From a virus, in the IMG/VR virus record IMGVR_UViG_3300042090_001149, positions 1 through 22,216 of that record: 22,216 nucleotides of DNA, one strand, 5' to 3'. Within the stretch, counting starts at the first letter, position 1; each line of letters begins with the position of its first letter. The notes beneath the pieces were generated by a model. The model saw only the letters and a program-made list of their open reading frames with translations. It had not been told where the DNA came from and searched no databases. The position numbers were made by a program, and so were the translations under genes. This document shows, piece by piece, positions 1 to 6,599 of the stretch.

Positions 1-66
1 TCTGAAGAAATATGTGAATATAGAGGCAAACATCATGGGAAAACTTATTTTAGGGGGGGAATATGA
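1..66 (+). CDS. 3' end of an unidentified protein (partial)
   Basis: The reading frame is open from the first base of the window and ends at the TGA at 64-66. Only 21 codons are present, ending in GKTYFRGGI. The stop overlaps the ATG of the next small ORF in an ATGA arrangement, which is typical of translationally coupled phage genes and is the main reason to believe the frame. Nothing can be said about function from so short a tail. It could be a chance open frame, but the overlap and the purine-rich ribosome-binding sequence inside its end argue for a real gene continuing to the left of the window. Confidence 0.5.
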   Translation, partial: SEEICEYRGKHHGKTYFRGGI

Positions 67-200
67 ATAATATAATTGATAGTATAGCCTTCAATGAAAT
101 GGCTTATAAGTTTATAATTTCTTCTTATTATTTTAACATAGGAAATATTGATTATGAGCCTGAAATGAAGATACTTATAGCCGCAAATGATGATGATTAG
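63..200 (+). CDS. small hypothetical protein, 45 aa
   Basis: A 45-codon ORF starts at the ATG at 63, preceded by an AGGGGGGGA Shine-Dalgarno-like run at 52-60. It ends at TAG 198-200, 14 nt before the next gene. The product begins MNNIIDSIAFNEMAYKF and ends in three aspartates. There is no signal peptide, membrane segment or recognisable motif. The start overlaps the stop of the preceding frame (ATGA), so it is probably part of the same operon. It is unrecognised; the call rests on ribosome-binding site, overlap and position only. Confidence 0.55.
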   Translation: MNNIIDSIAFNEMAYKFIISSYYFNIGNIDYEPEMKILIAANDDD

Positions 201-214
201 AAAGGAAAAATAGA

Positions 215-673
215 ATGAATTGTTTATATATTAAGGATCGCAATGGAAAGCCAGAAATATACGAAACATCTGATGAAGCAGAATCATTTAATATAAATGA
301 TTTTATGAAAAATTATAGTGTTAGGAAATATAGTGAGCAAGAGGTCAAAGATTACTTTAACAATCTCCCGCTAACTGAAAAAAATATAAAAGACTATGAG
401 GAATTTAAGGAAAAAAAGGAAAAAAGAGAAGCATTACTTAAAATGAGAGAAATAAAAAAGAAAAAGAAAATGAATCGTGATCAAAATATGGCTATATTTT
501 ATCTTGTAATTCTTGGGGGGTTACTTATAACTTACATGTGTACGCTTTTAACAGGATGCAAAATAATCCATGTTGAAACGCCTACACGGGAAACAACTGA
601 GGTAGAAGAGAATTTTATGGGAGAAGAATTGGACGTTGAATGGGAAAAGGATAAGGGAGATGAAAGAAAATAA
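215..673 (+). CDS. small membrane protein with one transmembrane segment and a lipobox-like Cys
   Basis: 152 aa, ATG start with AAAGGA at 201-206 as ribosome-binding site. Residues 1-90 are charged and Lys/Glu-rich, with a likely helical stretch at 60-90. A single hydrophobic segment follows at about residues 93-111, then LLTGC (111-115), which resembles a lipoprotein lipobox, and an acidic tail of about 37 residues. A conventional lipoprotein would start close to the hydrophobic segment. In-frame ATGs at residues 86 and 92 would give exactly that, but neither has a good ribosome-binding site. As read, it is a membrane-anchored protein with a large cytoplasmic N-terminal part, or an internally initiated lipoprotein. 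Function is not recognised. The end overlaps the next gene by 14 nt. Confidence 0.65.
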   Translation: MNCLYIKDRNGKPEIYETSDEAESFNINDFMKNYSVRKYSEQEVKDYFNNLPLTEKNIKDYEEFKEKKEKREALLKMREIKKKKKMNRDQNMAIFYLVILGGLLITYMCTLLTGCKIIHVETPTRETTEVEENFMGEELDVEWEKDKGDERK

Positions 674-887
674 AGATGAACTTTCGCCGCGTGAACTGAG
701 ATTGAAATGTGAGAATGATGTTCTGAGAGCAAAGATAAAGGCTGAGTATGCTAAGCAGAAAGCTTTGGATGCACGTTTACGGGAGGCTTTGATACATCAG
801 CATTTATGTACGTTTACGGGAGACGATAGAAGGTTGATAAATGATTTTTTAGATGAAAAAGGAGATTGTGGAAAAGAAAATGGCTGA
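660..887 (+). CDS. small coiled-coil hypothetical protein, 75 aa
   Basis: I place the start at ATG 660 rather than the in-frame TTG at 636, because AAAAGGAT (645-652) sits 7 nt upstream of 660. The product is about 75 aa, highly charged and rich in Arg, Lys, Glu and Ala. Residues 10-45 have heptad-like spacing (RELRLKCENDVLRAKIKAEY region) suggesting one long helix or coiled coil. There is no membrane segment. It overlaps the preceding gene by 14 nt and the following one by 8 nt, so it is translated within the same early operon. No family is recognised. Confidence 0.6.
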   Translation: MKENKDELSPRELRLKCENDVLRAKIKAEYAKQKALDARLREALIHQHLCTFTGDDRRLINDFLDEKGDCGKENG

Positions 888-1368
888 AAATATTACACAA
901 AAGGAAATATTTGTAACAATGGAAAAGTTCAGGAAATATCAATATCATAACAGAAATACATTGCTATTACATGAAATATACCATGAGCTACTTAATTTAA
1001 CCTTAGAATTAAATCCTCTGGCAGATATTCTTAAGTTTTTAGAGTGCGATGCTCCTATCAATTTAAAAATAGCAGATCTTTTGAACGTATTAAATCGATC
1101 CTTTGATAAGGATCTTATTATAGAAACTTATAAAAATATGAATCTGAGAATTAACACATTAAATTTTGATATATTTCTTAAGGAGGGATTTATTAAGGAT
1201 ATTATGGATATATCTGTTGATAAATTAAAACTAAAGGAGAAGCATGCGGGAAGAGATTATTATAAAACTATGAGGGCAAGACATGCGCAAGAAATACTTG
1301 ACAAGTTGATTCTAGATTTTTCTAATATTGTTACGGATTCTTTAAATGAATGGGTAGATGGAGAATAA
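880..1368 (+). CDS. hypothetical protein, about 162 aa, early operon
   Basis: An in-frame ATG lies at 853, but it has no nearby ribosome-binding site and would overlap the previous gene by 35 nt. The ATG at 880 follows a GGAAAAG sequence (870-876) and leaves the 8-nt overlap usual in this operon, so 880 is preferred; a GTG at 868 is also possible. The protein is probably all-helical, rich in Leu, Ile, Lys and Asp, with no signal peptide or membrane segment. I do not recognise a family. The long open frame with AT-rich codon use like its neighbours supports a real gene. The stop at 1366-1368 lies 1 nt before the preferred start of the next gene. Confidence 0.65.
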   Translation: MAENITQKEIFVTMEKFRKYQYHNRNTLLLHEIYHELLNLTLELNPLADILKFLECDAPINLKIADLLNVLNRSFDKDLIIETYKNMNLRINTLNFDIFLKEGFIKDIMDISVDKLKLKEKHAGRDYYKTMRARHAQEILDKLILDFSNIVTDSLNEWVDGE

Positions 1369-1369
1369 A

Positions 1370-1579
1370 ATGGAAGGTTTGAATGAAATTTATAAAGTAT
1401 TAGATTTATTTAAAATAGATCATACGCAATATAAAGAAAAAGTAAAAATATATGAAAGAGCCTTAAGGGATATTATGCAAGATAGTAGTATTTTTGATTC
1501 TGTTCATGGGATTGCTATTAATGCCTTAGTAAAAGCGAAAATGTTTGAAGATGAATTAAGGAAAAATAAAAATGTTTAG
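1370..1579 (+). CDS. small hypothetical protein, 69 aa
   Basis: Two in-frame ATGs exist, at 1358 and 1370. GGAG at 1360-1363 is correctly placed (6 nt) for 1370, so that start is chosen. The product is a short helical, charged protein beginning MEGLNEIYKVLDLFKIDH. There are no cysteines and no membrane segment. It overlaps the next gene by 8 nt. Its length and composition resemble the next two ORFs (1572-1808, 1808-2092), which are also short helical proteins; the three could be related small regulators or diverged duplicates, but I cannot show homology by eye. Confidence 0.55.
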   Translation: MEGLNEIYKVLDLFKIDHTQYKEKVKIYERALRDIMQDSSIFDSVHGIAINALVKAKMFEDELRKNKNV

Positions 1580-1808
1580 CGATGGAGACGAAAGATTAGT
1601 TTCAGATGGCAGTCGAGATAATTGGAGAATTGAATATCTTGAAAGTGAGAATGAGAGTTATAAGCACGCATTGGAAGAAATTAGGGAGATATATGCTGGT
1701 ATGGATGGCACTCTATTATCTGATGATGTTACTCATCTAATTAGTTATTTAGAGGATATTGTCGGTAAAATGTATAAGACAGCAATAGAAGGACTGCAAC
1801 AAAAATAA
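1572..1808 (+). CDS. small hypothetical protein, 78 aa
   Basis: ATG at 1572 with AAGGA at 1558-1562 (9-nt spacing). The protein is acidic at its N-terminus (MFSDGDERLVSDGSRDNW) and then helical, with a heptad-like run around residues 23-45 (EYLESENESYKHALEEI). It overlaps the previous gene by 8 nt and shares one base with the next (TAATG at 1806-1810). No family is recognised; a small coiled-coil protein of the early operon is the most that can be said. Confidence 0.55.
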   Translation: MFSDGDERLVSDGSRDNWRIEYLESENESYKHALEEIREIYAGMDGTLLSDDVTHLISYLEDIVGKMYKTAIEGLQQK

Positions 1809-2092
1809 TGAATACAAATATTGATGAGGTTTTAGAAAATCTATCTAAACTAATAGACAATTTAAAATTTGAAAATAAAATATATGGACAATTAGTACAA
1901 GACATCATAGATCTTAATGAGAGTGGGGAGGGACATTTTGAAGCTGTATATAAACTTTCCATGGAAATTATAATGAAAATTTATAAGCAGCGCAAATGGT
2001 TAGATGAATTTGAAAATAAATATCGTTTACTGACTCCCTCCGAAAGAATTCAAGAGTTTATGAATAGGTATAGAAATAATGATACTAAATAA
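1808..2092 (+). CDS. small hypothetical helical protein, 94 aa
   Basis: The ATG at 1808 overlaps the stop of the preceding gene by one base (TAATG), an arrangement for coupled re-initiation. AGAAGGA lies 5' at about 1788-1794 but rather far from the ATG. The protein has a helical, charged character (MNTNIDEVLENLSKLIDNL region, then KQRKWLDEFENKYRLL) with no signal peptide or membrane segment. Its end overlaps the replication initiator gene by 14 nt. It is not recognised. Position directly upstream of the initiator makes a replication-associated role possible but unproven. Confidence 0.55.
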   Translation: MNTNIDEVLENLSKLIDNLKFENKIYGQLVQDIIDLNESGEGHFEAVYKLSMEIIMKIYKQRKWLDEFENKYRLLTPSERIQEFMNRYRNNDTK

Positions 2093-3386
2093 CACAAATT
2101 ACTTAATGTTTCAGCCAGAACTGGTAACAAAACTAGGACGTTCCACTTCAATCTTCCTGGAGCGTCTTAACTATTATCTTACCCATGATAAGGTGGGCAT
2201 TACCCATGATAATCGTAAGTGGGTATATAATACGGCTGAGCAATGGGCAGATGAGCTTAAGGTCTATTCGGCACGTACCGTTAAAAGGTGTATAAGCCAT
2301 CTTCGCAAGCTCGGCATTATCCTTGTGAGAGCTCTTCATAAGCATAAAGCTATTAGGACGAACTACTTCACTATTGATTATGAACGCTTAAAGGAATTCC
2401 TTGGTACTTTCACTACAGGTATCAAGGAAAACTTGACAACTCAAAAAACAAGCCAGTTACAGGATGTTGAGACTGAAGACCATCGGGACAAAATGGCACA
2501 CACATCGGGACAAAATGGCACAATGTATAATCATAGAAGACAAACACAGAACGCTAGTGATGTGAGTGTTTGTCTTAATAAATCTCATAAATCTGAAGGG
2601 CTTGCCCTTCAAAATGCCCTAGAAGGATTGTCGAAAGTCTCAATCGCATCGCCTTGCGGCTCTTCGCCTTTCTCCGAGGGAACCACTCCCTACGGTCGTC
2701 CTACAAAGCAGGTGGATGGTCAGCCGTGTGAGAAGCTAGCGGCTACGTTGCTGAGGGTATGGAATGAGGAGGTTGCCTCACACATGGGGACTAAGTCCGT
2801 GATAACGAAATGGCGCGCTCGGATGCTCATGGCGGCTTTTAAAATTAAATTTGATAATCGGCTTGAAAAGTGGAGAGAATTTTGTTTAAGTTTAAGATCA
2901 AGTGATTTTTTAATGGGAAGATCTGGCAAGTTTAAGGCTTCTCTTGATTGGATACTGAAGTTTGAAACTTTACAGAAAATAGAAGAGGGAAATTATGGAG
3001 TTGAATATACCAGGCTTTACACTGTTTCTGATGGGAATTTTTCTGGGGTTAGGGATAGCACTAACGATTCTACGGATGCGCAAATGAACATTAACGAGCA
3101 AGAAGAATGGGGTCTTAGGCTCAAGATAATGGCTAGCATTGGAGAGGCTAATTATAATTCTTGGTTTATCAATACTTTCATTGATGCTTCTGAAAAAAGA
3201 GTTAAAATTTATGTTGAGAATAATTTTACAAGAGACTGGATTATGGAAAAATTTGGAGATGATATTTCTGTAGCTCTTGAAGGTTATCCTCCTGGAACAA
3301 AGTCTACCTTTCAAATTATAAGCGATAAGAAGACATTGGATGAGCTTAGTAAGGCTTGGAGAGGGAAAAATGAGTGTAGGGTCTGA
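2079..3386 (+). CDS. phage replication initiator: winged helix, O/DnaD-like middle, DnaA domain-I-like C-terminus
   Basis: 435 aa, ATG 2079. Residues about 40-105 look like a winged-helix DNA-binding domain (ITHDNRKWVYNTAEQWADEL, then an Arg/Lys recognition-helix region and a wing). Residues about 130-215 are a low-complexity linker whose DNA holds direct and inverted repeats (listed separately). Residues about 217-303 (W at 228, then RSGKFKASLDWILKFE) match the middle segment common in phage O/DnaD-type replication proteins. Residues about 342-401 (EEWGLRLKIM, SWF, NNFTRDWI) fit DnaA N-terminal domain I, which in DnaA contacts the replicative helicase. I infer that it binds the phage origin through the winged helix and recruits host helicase through the DnaA-like domain. 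It overlaps both neighbours. A relaxase or plasmid Rep role is less likely. Confidence 0.8.
   Translation: MILNNTNYLMFQPELVTKLGRSTSIFLERLNYYLTHDKVGITHDNRKWVYNTAEQWADELKVYSARTVKRCISHLRKLGIILVRALHKHKAIRTNYFTIDYERLKEFLGTFTTGIKENLTTQKTSQLQDVETEDHRDKMAHTSGQNGTMYNHRRQTQNASDVSVCLNKSHKSEGLALQNALEGLSKVSIASPCGSSPFSEGTTPYGRPTKQVDGQPCEKLAATLLRVWNEEVASHMGTKSVITKWRARMLMAAFKIKFDNRLEKWREFCLSLRSSDFLMGRSGKFKASLDWILKFETLQKIEEGNYGVEYTRLYTVSDGNFSGVRDSTNDSTDAQMNINEQEEWGLRLKIMASIGEANYNSWFINTFIDASEKRVKIYVENNFTRDWIMEKFGDDISVALEGYPPGTKSTFQIISDKKTLDELSKAWRGKNECRV
2481..2522 (+). repeat. two 20-bp direct repeats, 22-bp period, iteron-like
   Basis: CATCGGGACAAAATGGCACA occurs at 2481-2500 and again, without mismatch, at 2503-2522, a period of 22 bp (about two helical turns). 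Because 22 is not a multiple of three, the two copies are read in different codon frames of the initiator gene: the first gives HRDKMA, the second SGQNGT. The identity is therefore at DNA level, not protein level. Phage lambda carries its origin iterons inside the O gene at the same relative place, so these are good candidates for initiator binding sites. Confidence 0.65.
2537..2576. repeat. 11-bp perfect inverted repeat inside the initiator gene
   Basis: AAGACAAACAC (2537-2547) and GTGTTTGTCTT (2566-2576) are perfect reverse complements separated by 18 nt. The repeat begins 14 bp after the second iteron-like copy and lies in the same linker-coding stretch, so it is probably part of the same putative origin. 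A cruciform, dimer-binding site or RNA hairpin are all possible. Confidence 0.55.
2594..2611. repeat. 8-bp near-zero-loop palindrome
   Basis: TGAAGGGC and GCCCTTCA flank a two-base TT, a perfect palindromic hairpin at 2594-2611, 17 bp after the 11-bp inverted repeat. It begins a noticeably more GC-rich stretch (to about 2840) within the otherwise AT-rich initiator gene. It may belong to the origin, or mark the edge of an inserted segment. Confidence 0.45.
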
Positions 3387-3795
3387 AGAAATTATTAAAA
3401 ATAATGATACTTTGTTAATCACCTTAAAGCAATTAAGTGAGTTAATTGATGAAAGTTTAGGAGAATATAAAGAAAAAGTTAAAATTTTATCGATCGAATA
3501 TTCTCCTACTTTTTGTACTTTTAAATTAATTTTGTTAAAAGAAGAGGATAAAATTAATTTTTATTTTGATCCTCGTAAGGATGCTTCCGATGTTAATTGG
3601 AGTTTTTATTTAGCGAGACCTAAAAAATCTCTTGTAATCCGTTGCCCAAAAATTTGGATGATTTTAGATGAATTAGATGAAAAAAAATTAATTAAAAAAA
3701 TATATTATGTAAAAAAAGTTGAAGAATTATATAATTTAGGCGAAGACTTTGATCTTCACGAACTATTAGAAAGTATGGAAATAAAAGATGTATAA
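3370..3795 (+). CDS. hypothetical protein, 141 aa
   Basis: An in-frame ATG exists at 3340, but GAGAGGG (about 3359-3365) is correctly placed for ATG 3370, leaving a 17-nt overlap with the initiator gene, so 3370 is preferred. The protein mixes helices and strands: an N-terminal helical part (TLKQLSELIDESLGEYKEKV), a central region with probable beta strands (residues about 45-100, IEYSPTFCTFKLILLKEE) and a helical Lys/Glu-rich C-terminus. There is no signal peptide or membrane segment. I do not recognise the family. Its position just after the initiator and its overlap with it suggest co-expression with replication. Confidence 0.6.
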   Translation: MSVGSEEIIKNNDTLLITLKQLSELIDESLGEYKEKVKILSIEYSPTFCTFKLILLKEEDKINFYFDPRKDASDVNWSFYLARPKKSLVIRCPKIWMILDELDEKKLIKKIYYVKKVEELYNLGEDFDLHELLESMEIKDV

Positions 3796-4171
3796 TGGTC
3801 AACATCTAGAACATGAAGAGATGACTGATGGCAAACGAAAAGAAGGCGTAAAATTACTGGATGATTATCTTTTTGAGCTTTGGGCCAAGGGAAAAACGGA
3901 GCAAGGATTTTCTAAAGAGTTTGTCGAAGCGTGGCAACATAAGGAATGGATGGGAGAGAAGCCCTGGTTAAAAAAACATTCCGCTCTTTACGATATGGAT
4001 GCTATTTTTTCAGATCCTCATGAAAGATATAACAGGCAAAAAGAAAGGAAGGCTAAGGAAAGAAAATATGAGAAAAAAAGAAATAATGATTATTGGGAGT
4101 GGTACAATGATCAGTCCCAAGAAAAAAAAGATAAAATTAAAGAAAATTGCTGGAGATTCAAAACATTATGA
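3788..4171 (+). CDS. hypothetical Trp-rich, highly charged protein, 127 aa
   Basis: ATG 3788 overlaps the previous gene by 8 nt. The protein is rich in Lys, Glu, Arg, Trp and Tyr. The C-terminal third (about residues 78-127) is an extended charged helix with several aromatics (NDYWEWYNDQSQEKK). The first part contains clustered Trp residues (ELWAKGKTEQGFSKEFVEAW). There is no membrane segment and no recognised domain. The stop overlaps the next gene as ATGA (4168-4171). A nucleic-acid-associated early protein is conceivable from its basic composition, but this is only a guess. Confidence 0.6.
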   Translation: MYNGQHLEHEEMTDGKRKEGVKLLDDYLFELWAKGKTEQGFSKEFVEAWQHKEWMGEKPWLKKHSALYDMDAIFSDPHERYNRQKERKAKERKYEKKRNNDYWEWYNDQSQEKKDKIKENCWRFKTL

Positions 4172-4401
4172 CATTAAGTATAGACCTTATTCGGAAGATG
4201 AGAAATGATGCAATTCATGGGGATAGAGATAGCTGGGTAAGGCAACAAAAAGAAATCGCAGAACAGAATTCTTTATTAGATGGGCCAGATTGTGAAGAGC
4301 GTCGTCAATTGGTTGGCGTTCTTAATCAGATTGCATTTGAGGGGTGTCCATGGTTAATGAATATGATGGAAATAAAAGGACAAATACCAAAATCCTCATA
4401 A
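4168..4401 (+). CDS. small hypothetical protein, 77 aa
   Basis: The ATG at 4168 overlaps the preceding stop (ATGA) and has GGAG at 4152-4155 upstream, so it is preferred over the in-frame TTG at 4147. The product starts MTLSIDLIRKMRNDAIHG and contains two cysteines in its C-terminal half (DGPDCEERR, FEGCPW). It is probably helical. No family is recognised. Gene coupling and codon composition like the flanking genes support it as real. Confidence 0.5.
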   Translation: MTLSIDLIRKMRNDAIHGDRDSWVRQQKEIAEQNSLLDGPDCEERRQLVGVLNQIAFEGCPWLMNMMEIKGQIPKSS

Positions 4402-4405
4402 GTAC

Positions 4406-4528
4406 ATGAATGATGGGGAATACTCTGTGTTCACAAGTGGGACTACAGACTCAGTCGGTAATCTGAGGGTTGGAATGTGGAAGATTATGAATGAGAATAT
4501 TGAAAAACAACGGAGAATGGGATTATAA
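4406..4528 (+). CDS. short ORF, 40 aa, doubtful
   Basis: An ATG at 4406 opens a 40-codon frame that ends at TAA 4526-4528, sharing one base with the next gene start (TAATG). It fills what would otherwise be the only gap in this operon. No Shine-Dalgarno sequence is visible before 4406, and the frame is open further upstream to 4376 without a usual start codon. The peptide has a beta-like stretch (GEYSVFTSGTTDSVGNLRVG) followed by a short charged helix. It could be a genuine small protein, or the relic of a longer gene; no function is suggested. Confidence 0.4.
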   Translation: MNDGEYSVFTSGTTDSVGNLRVGMWKIMNENIEKQRRMGL

Positions 4529-4719
4529 TGAAAAGTTTTGTAAATTTAATCGTAGCTGAAGAGAAAGAGCCAAGGACTTGGGAACGTCCTAGTTGGAAAG
4601 ATGTTAAGATATCTAGACGGAAAGGATCAGTTTATAAAAGGGCACGACTTAATGCATCTTATAATAATATTCCGTCTTCTGGGAGGTTTTGGCATAATCA
4701 TTGTATGTTTTTAACTTGA
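4528..4719 (+). CDS. small basic hypothetical protein, 63 aa
   Basis: ATG 4528 with GGAGAATGGGA (4512-4522) upstream, overlapping the preceding stop by one base. The 63-aa product is basic and Trp/Arg-rich in its middle (RTWERPSWKDVKISRRKGS) with no membrane segment. This would suit a small nucleic-acid-binding protein, but no family is recognised. It is the last gene before a 61-nt gap and the packaging genes, so it probably closes the early operon. Confidence 0.5.
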   Translation: MKSFVNLIVAEEKEPRTWERPSWKDVKISRRKGSVYKRARLNASYNNIPSSGRFWHNHCMFLT

Positions 4720-4744
4720 CAAAATAATATTTTTATGATCAATT
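4716..4744 (+). promoter_or_regulatory. possible promoter for the packaging/late genes (weak)
   Basis: A perfect -35 hexamer TTGACA lies at 4716-4721, straddling the end of the previous gene, within a very AT-rich 61-nt gap. No good -10 box lies at the usual spacing: TCAATT at 4739-4744 (17-nt spacer) matches TATAAT at only three of six positions, and TATGAT at 4734-4739 is too close. It is the natural place for a promoter between the early and packaging modules, but the sequence support is partial. Confidence 0.25.
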
Positions 4745-4780
4745 TTTTGCAGTTATTAGCAGTTACTAAGGATAATAAAA

Positions 4781-5113
4781 TTGCCCTTCCCTAAAGGAAT
4801 GTCTGGGAATCCTGCTGGAAGAAAGCCAGGTACACGTAACCCTCTTGGCAGGTTTATGCATGAGGAATTGTTAGAGCCTAATCGTGATAAGATTAAGCTT
4901 GCATGGGAAGTGGCTCTTAATAAAGCGATTGAAGGCGATATGATTGCTTTCCAGGCTGTCTTTAGGAAGCTTCCTCACTTTGGAGATTTTGCCCAAAGTG
5001 ATCTTTGTGCGCAAGTTCAATCGGTGGTGAAATTATTGCCCGAACAGAAATTAATTGAGTTTAGGGATTCCCTTGTAAAAAGTATCCTTGTTGAATCAAA
5101 ATCTAACACATGA
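4781..5113 (+). CDS. DUF5681-like protein, putative small terminase subunit
   Basis: The start is a TTG at 4781, well supported by AAGGAT (4768-4773) at normal spacing. The N-terminus, PFPKGMSGNPAGRKPGTRNP, is the signature of the DUF5681 family, found next to terminase genes in many phages and prophages. The remaining 85 residues are mostly helical (RDKIKLAWEVALNKAIEGD). Position directly before the large terminase, with a 26-nt overlap, supports a DNA-recognition or packaging-initiation role. That role is inferred from context; the family itself is not well characterised. 110 aa is short for a classical TerS but normal for this family. Confidence 0.7.
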   Translation: MPFPKGMSGNPAGRKPGTRNPLGRFMHEELLEPNRDKIKLAWEVALNKAIEGDMIAFQAVFRKLPHFGDFAQSDLCAQVQSVVKLLPEQKLIEFRDSLVKSILVESKSNT

Positions 5114-6599
5114 TGAGCTGTCTGAGGACTCCTTAAGGAAGCTTGTTGGGCGTGTTGACGAACATATCTTGCTGGAGGCTATGAATCTTGAGATCAAGGA
5201 GCTTGAAGACAAAAATAATCTTTTTTTTAAGAATTATCAGCCTACCACTAAACAAGAGCTTTTCCATGCGTTAGGCAATCATTGTAGATTTAGATTATTA
5301 TTGGGGGCGAATCGAAGCGGAAAGTCCTATTGTGGCATTAATGAGGATGCCATGCACTTAACGGGCAATTATTCCTTAAGTTGGAAGGGATATAAGTATC
5401 AGTATCCCCCCAATATGTGGGTCTGCGGTAGAACGGTACAGGTTGTCAATGAAAGCTTAATCGCTCCCTTATTTGAGGGAAGCTTTAATAAACCTCCTCT
5501 TATTCATCCTTCCCTTATTATCCCTCATTTATCACGAAAACGCGATAACATGTGGGCCATTCGTCATGCCTCTAAGGGAATATCTAGGATTACATTTAAG
5601 AATTATTCCCAGGATAAACAAGCGTTTGAAGCGTCTGGCGTGGATTTTATTCATTTTGATGAAGCTCCCCCCAATTATATTTTCAATGAATGTATTCCAA
5701 GATTAGGTCATACGGAGCCCCATCATTATCGCATGATGATTAATACCCAAACCCCTACCTTGGGATTAACGGAACCTCTTCAATATTTCCTTTTTACTGA
5801 TGAGAAAGATAGTAACGGAAATGTAACGCAGATTAAAAATACTCCCGAAGTTCCTCATAAGTCTCGGGTTTACATAATGTATGACATTGAAGAAGCTACT
5901 CATTTGAGTAGAGAAGAAAAGGACTTTTTGATTGAATCTTATCCAGTTTATGAGAGGGAAGCGCGTACCAAGGGAATCCCAAGCATTGGAACGGGTCTTA
6001 TCTATCCTATCTTGGAATCTACTTATAGAATTAGTCCCATTGAAATACCTGATCATTGGCCGCGCGTCATTGGTCTTGATTTTGGGGGCACTCAATCCCA
6101 TACGGCCGCAAGTTTCTGGGCTCTTGATGTAGATAACAAAAAGAAATATATGTATGGAGAACATTATTCTCTAGGAAGAACACCACAACAGAATGCGTTA
6201 GAGCTAGTAGAGCGAGGAGCCAATTGGATTCCTGTAATCTATGATACGTCTGGCGATGCTATTAGTTTAACAGATGGTCAAGCTATTGCTGATCTTTATA
6301 GAAATGCTGGGATTAAAAATATGTATCCCGCAGACAGATCAATAACGGCAGGATTGCAAACTGTATTACAGGCCTTTCAGAATTATGAGATTAAGGTGGT
6401 TAGCACATGCGAGAATTTTTTCTCAGAAATAAGAATGTATGCTTTTGGGGAAAATAACAAGCCCAAAAAAGGCCATGATCATTTAATGGATACAATGAGG
6501 TATGTTTTAATGACAGGCTTACCCTTGGCTAAGTCCGCTATGAACAAAAGTTGGTCTTCTTATTATGATAAATATAAAGATAGGGTGCCAGGATGGTAG
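5088..6599 (+). CDS. terL: terminase large subunit (packaging ATPase/nuclease)
   Basis: 503 aa, a full-length large terminase. The ATPase half has Walker A GANRSGKS (residues 73-80) and Walker B VDFIHFDE (185-192), with the catalytic Glu next to the Asp. The nuclease half has the RNase H-like fold markers: IGLDFGG (Asp 331), a second acidic strand VIYDTSGD (Asp 386), and DHLMDTMRY near 464-472. It drives headful or site-specific DNA translocation through the portal and cuts the concatemer. The start is uncertain: TTG codons at 5088 or 5091 are the only in-frame starts before residue 32, both inside the end of the upstream gene. It overlaps the portal gene by 7 nt. Confidence 0.93.
   Translation: MLNQNLTHDELSEDSLRKLVGRVDEHILLEAMNLEIKELEDKNNLFFKNYQPTTKQELFHALGNHCRFRLLLGANRSGKSYCGINEDAMHLTGNYSLSWKGYKYQYPPNMWVCGRTVQVVNESLIAPLFEGSFNKPPLIHPSLIIPHLSRKRDNMWAIRHASKGISRITFKNYSQDKQAFEASGVDFIHFDEAPPNYIFNECIPRLGHTEPHHYRMMINTQTPTLGLTEPLQYFLFTDEKDSNGNVTQIKNTPEVPHKSRVYIMYDIEEATHLSREEKDFLIESYPVYEREARTKGIPSIGTGLIYPILESTYRISPIEIPDHWPRVIGLDFGGTQSHTAASFWALDVDNKKKYMYGEHYSLGRTPQQNALELVERGANWIPVIYDTSGDAISLTDGQAIADLYRNAGIKNMYPADRSITAGLQTVLQAFQNYEIKVVSTCENFFSEIRMYAFGENNKPKKGHDHLMDTMRYVLMTGLPLAKSAMNKSWSSYYDKYKDRVPGW

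Noticed and set aside
2179-2212. Direct repeat TTACCCATGATAA, 21-bp period, in the initiator gene
   Set aside because: The period is a multiple of three and both copies encode THD in frame, so a protein-level repeat or chance explains it; it is not iteron evidence.
2970-3422. 150-codon minus-strand ORF
   Set aside because: It is antisense to the DnaA-like end of the initiator, whose + strand reading matches known domains. The minus reading has no recognisable domain or start signal.
3999-4208. Overlapping 69-codon + strand ORF, Lys-rich
   Set aside because: It lies almost entirely inside the 3788-4171 gene in another frame, in a poly-A-rich stretch that gives long Lys runs by chance, and has no ribosome-binding site.
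5766-6164. 132-codon minus-strand ORF
   Set aside because: It is antisense to the nuclease half of the large terminase, which is clearly the real gene; the minus frame is a shadow.
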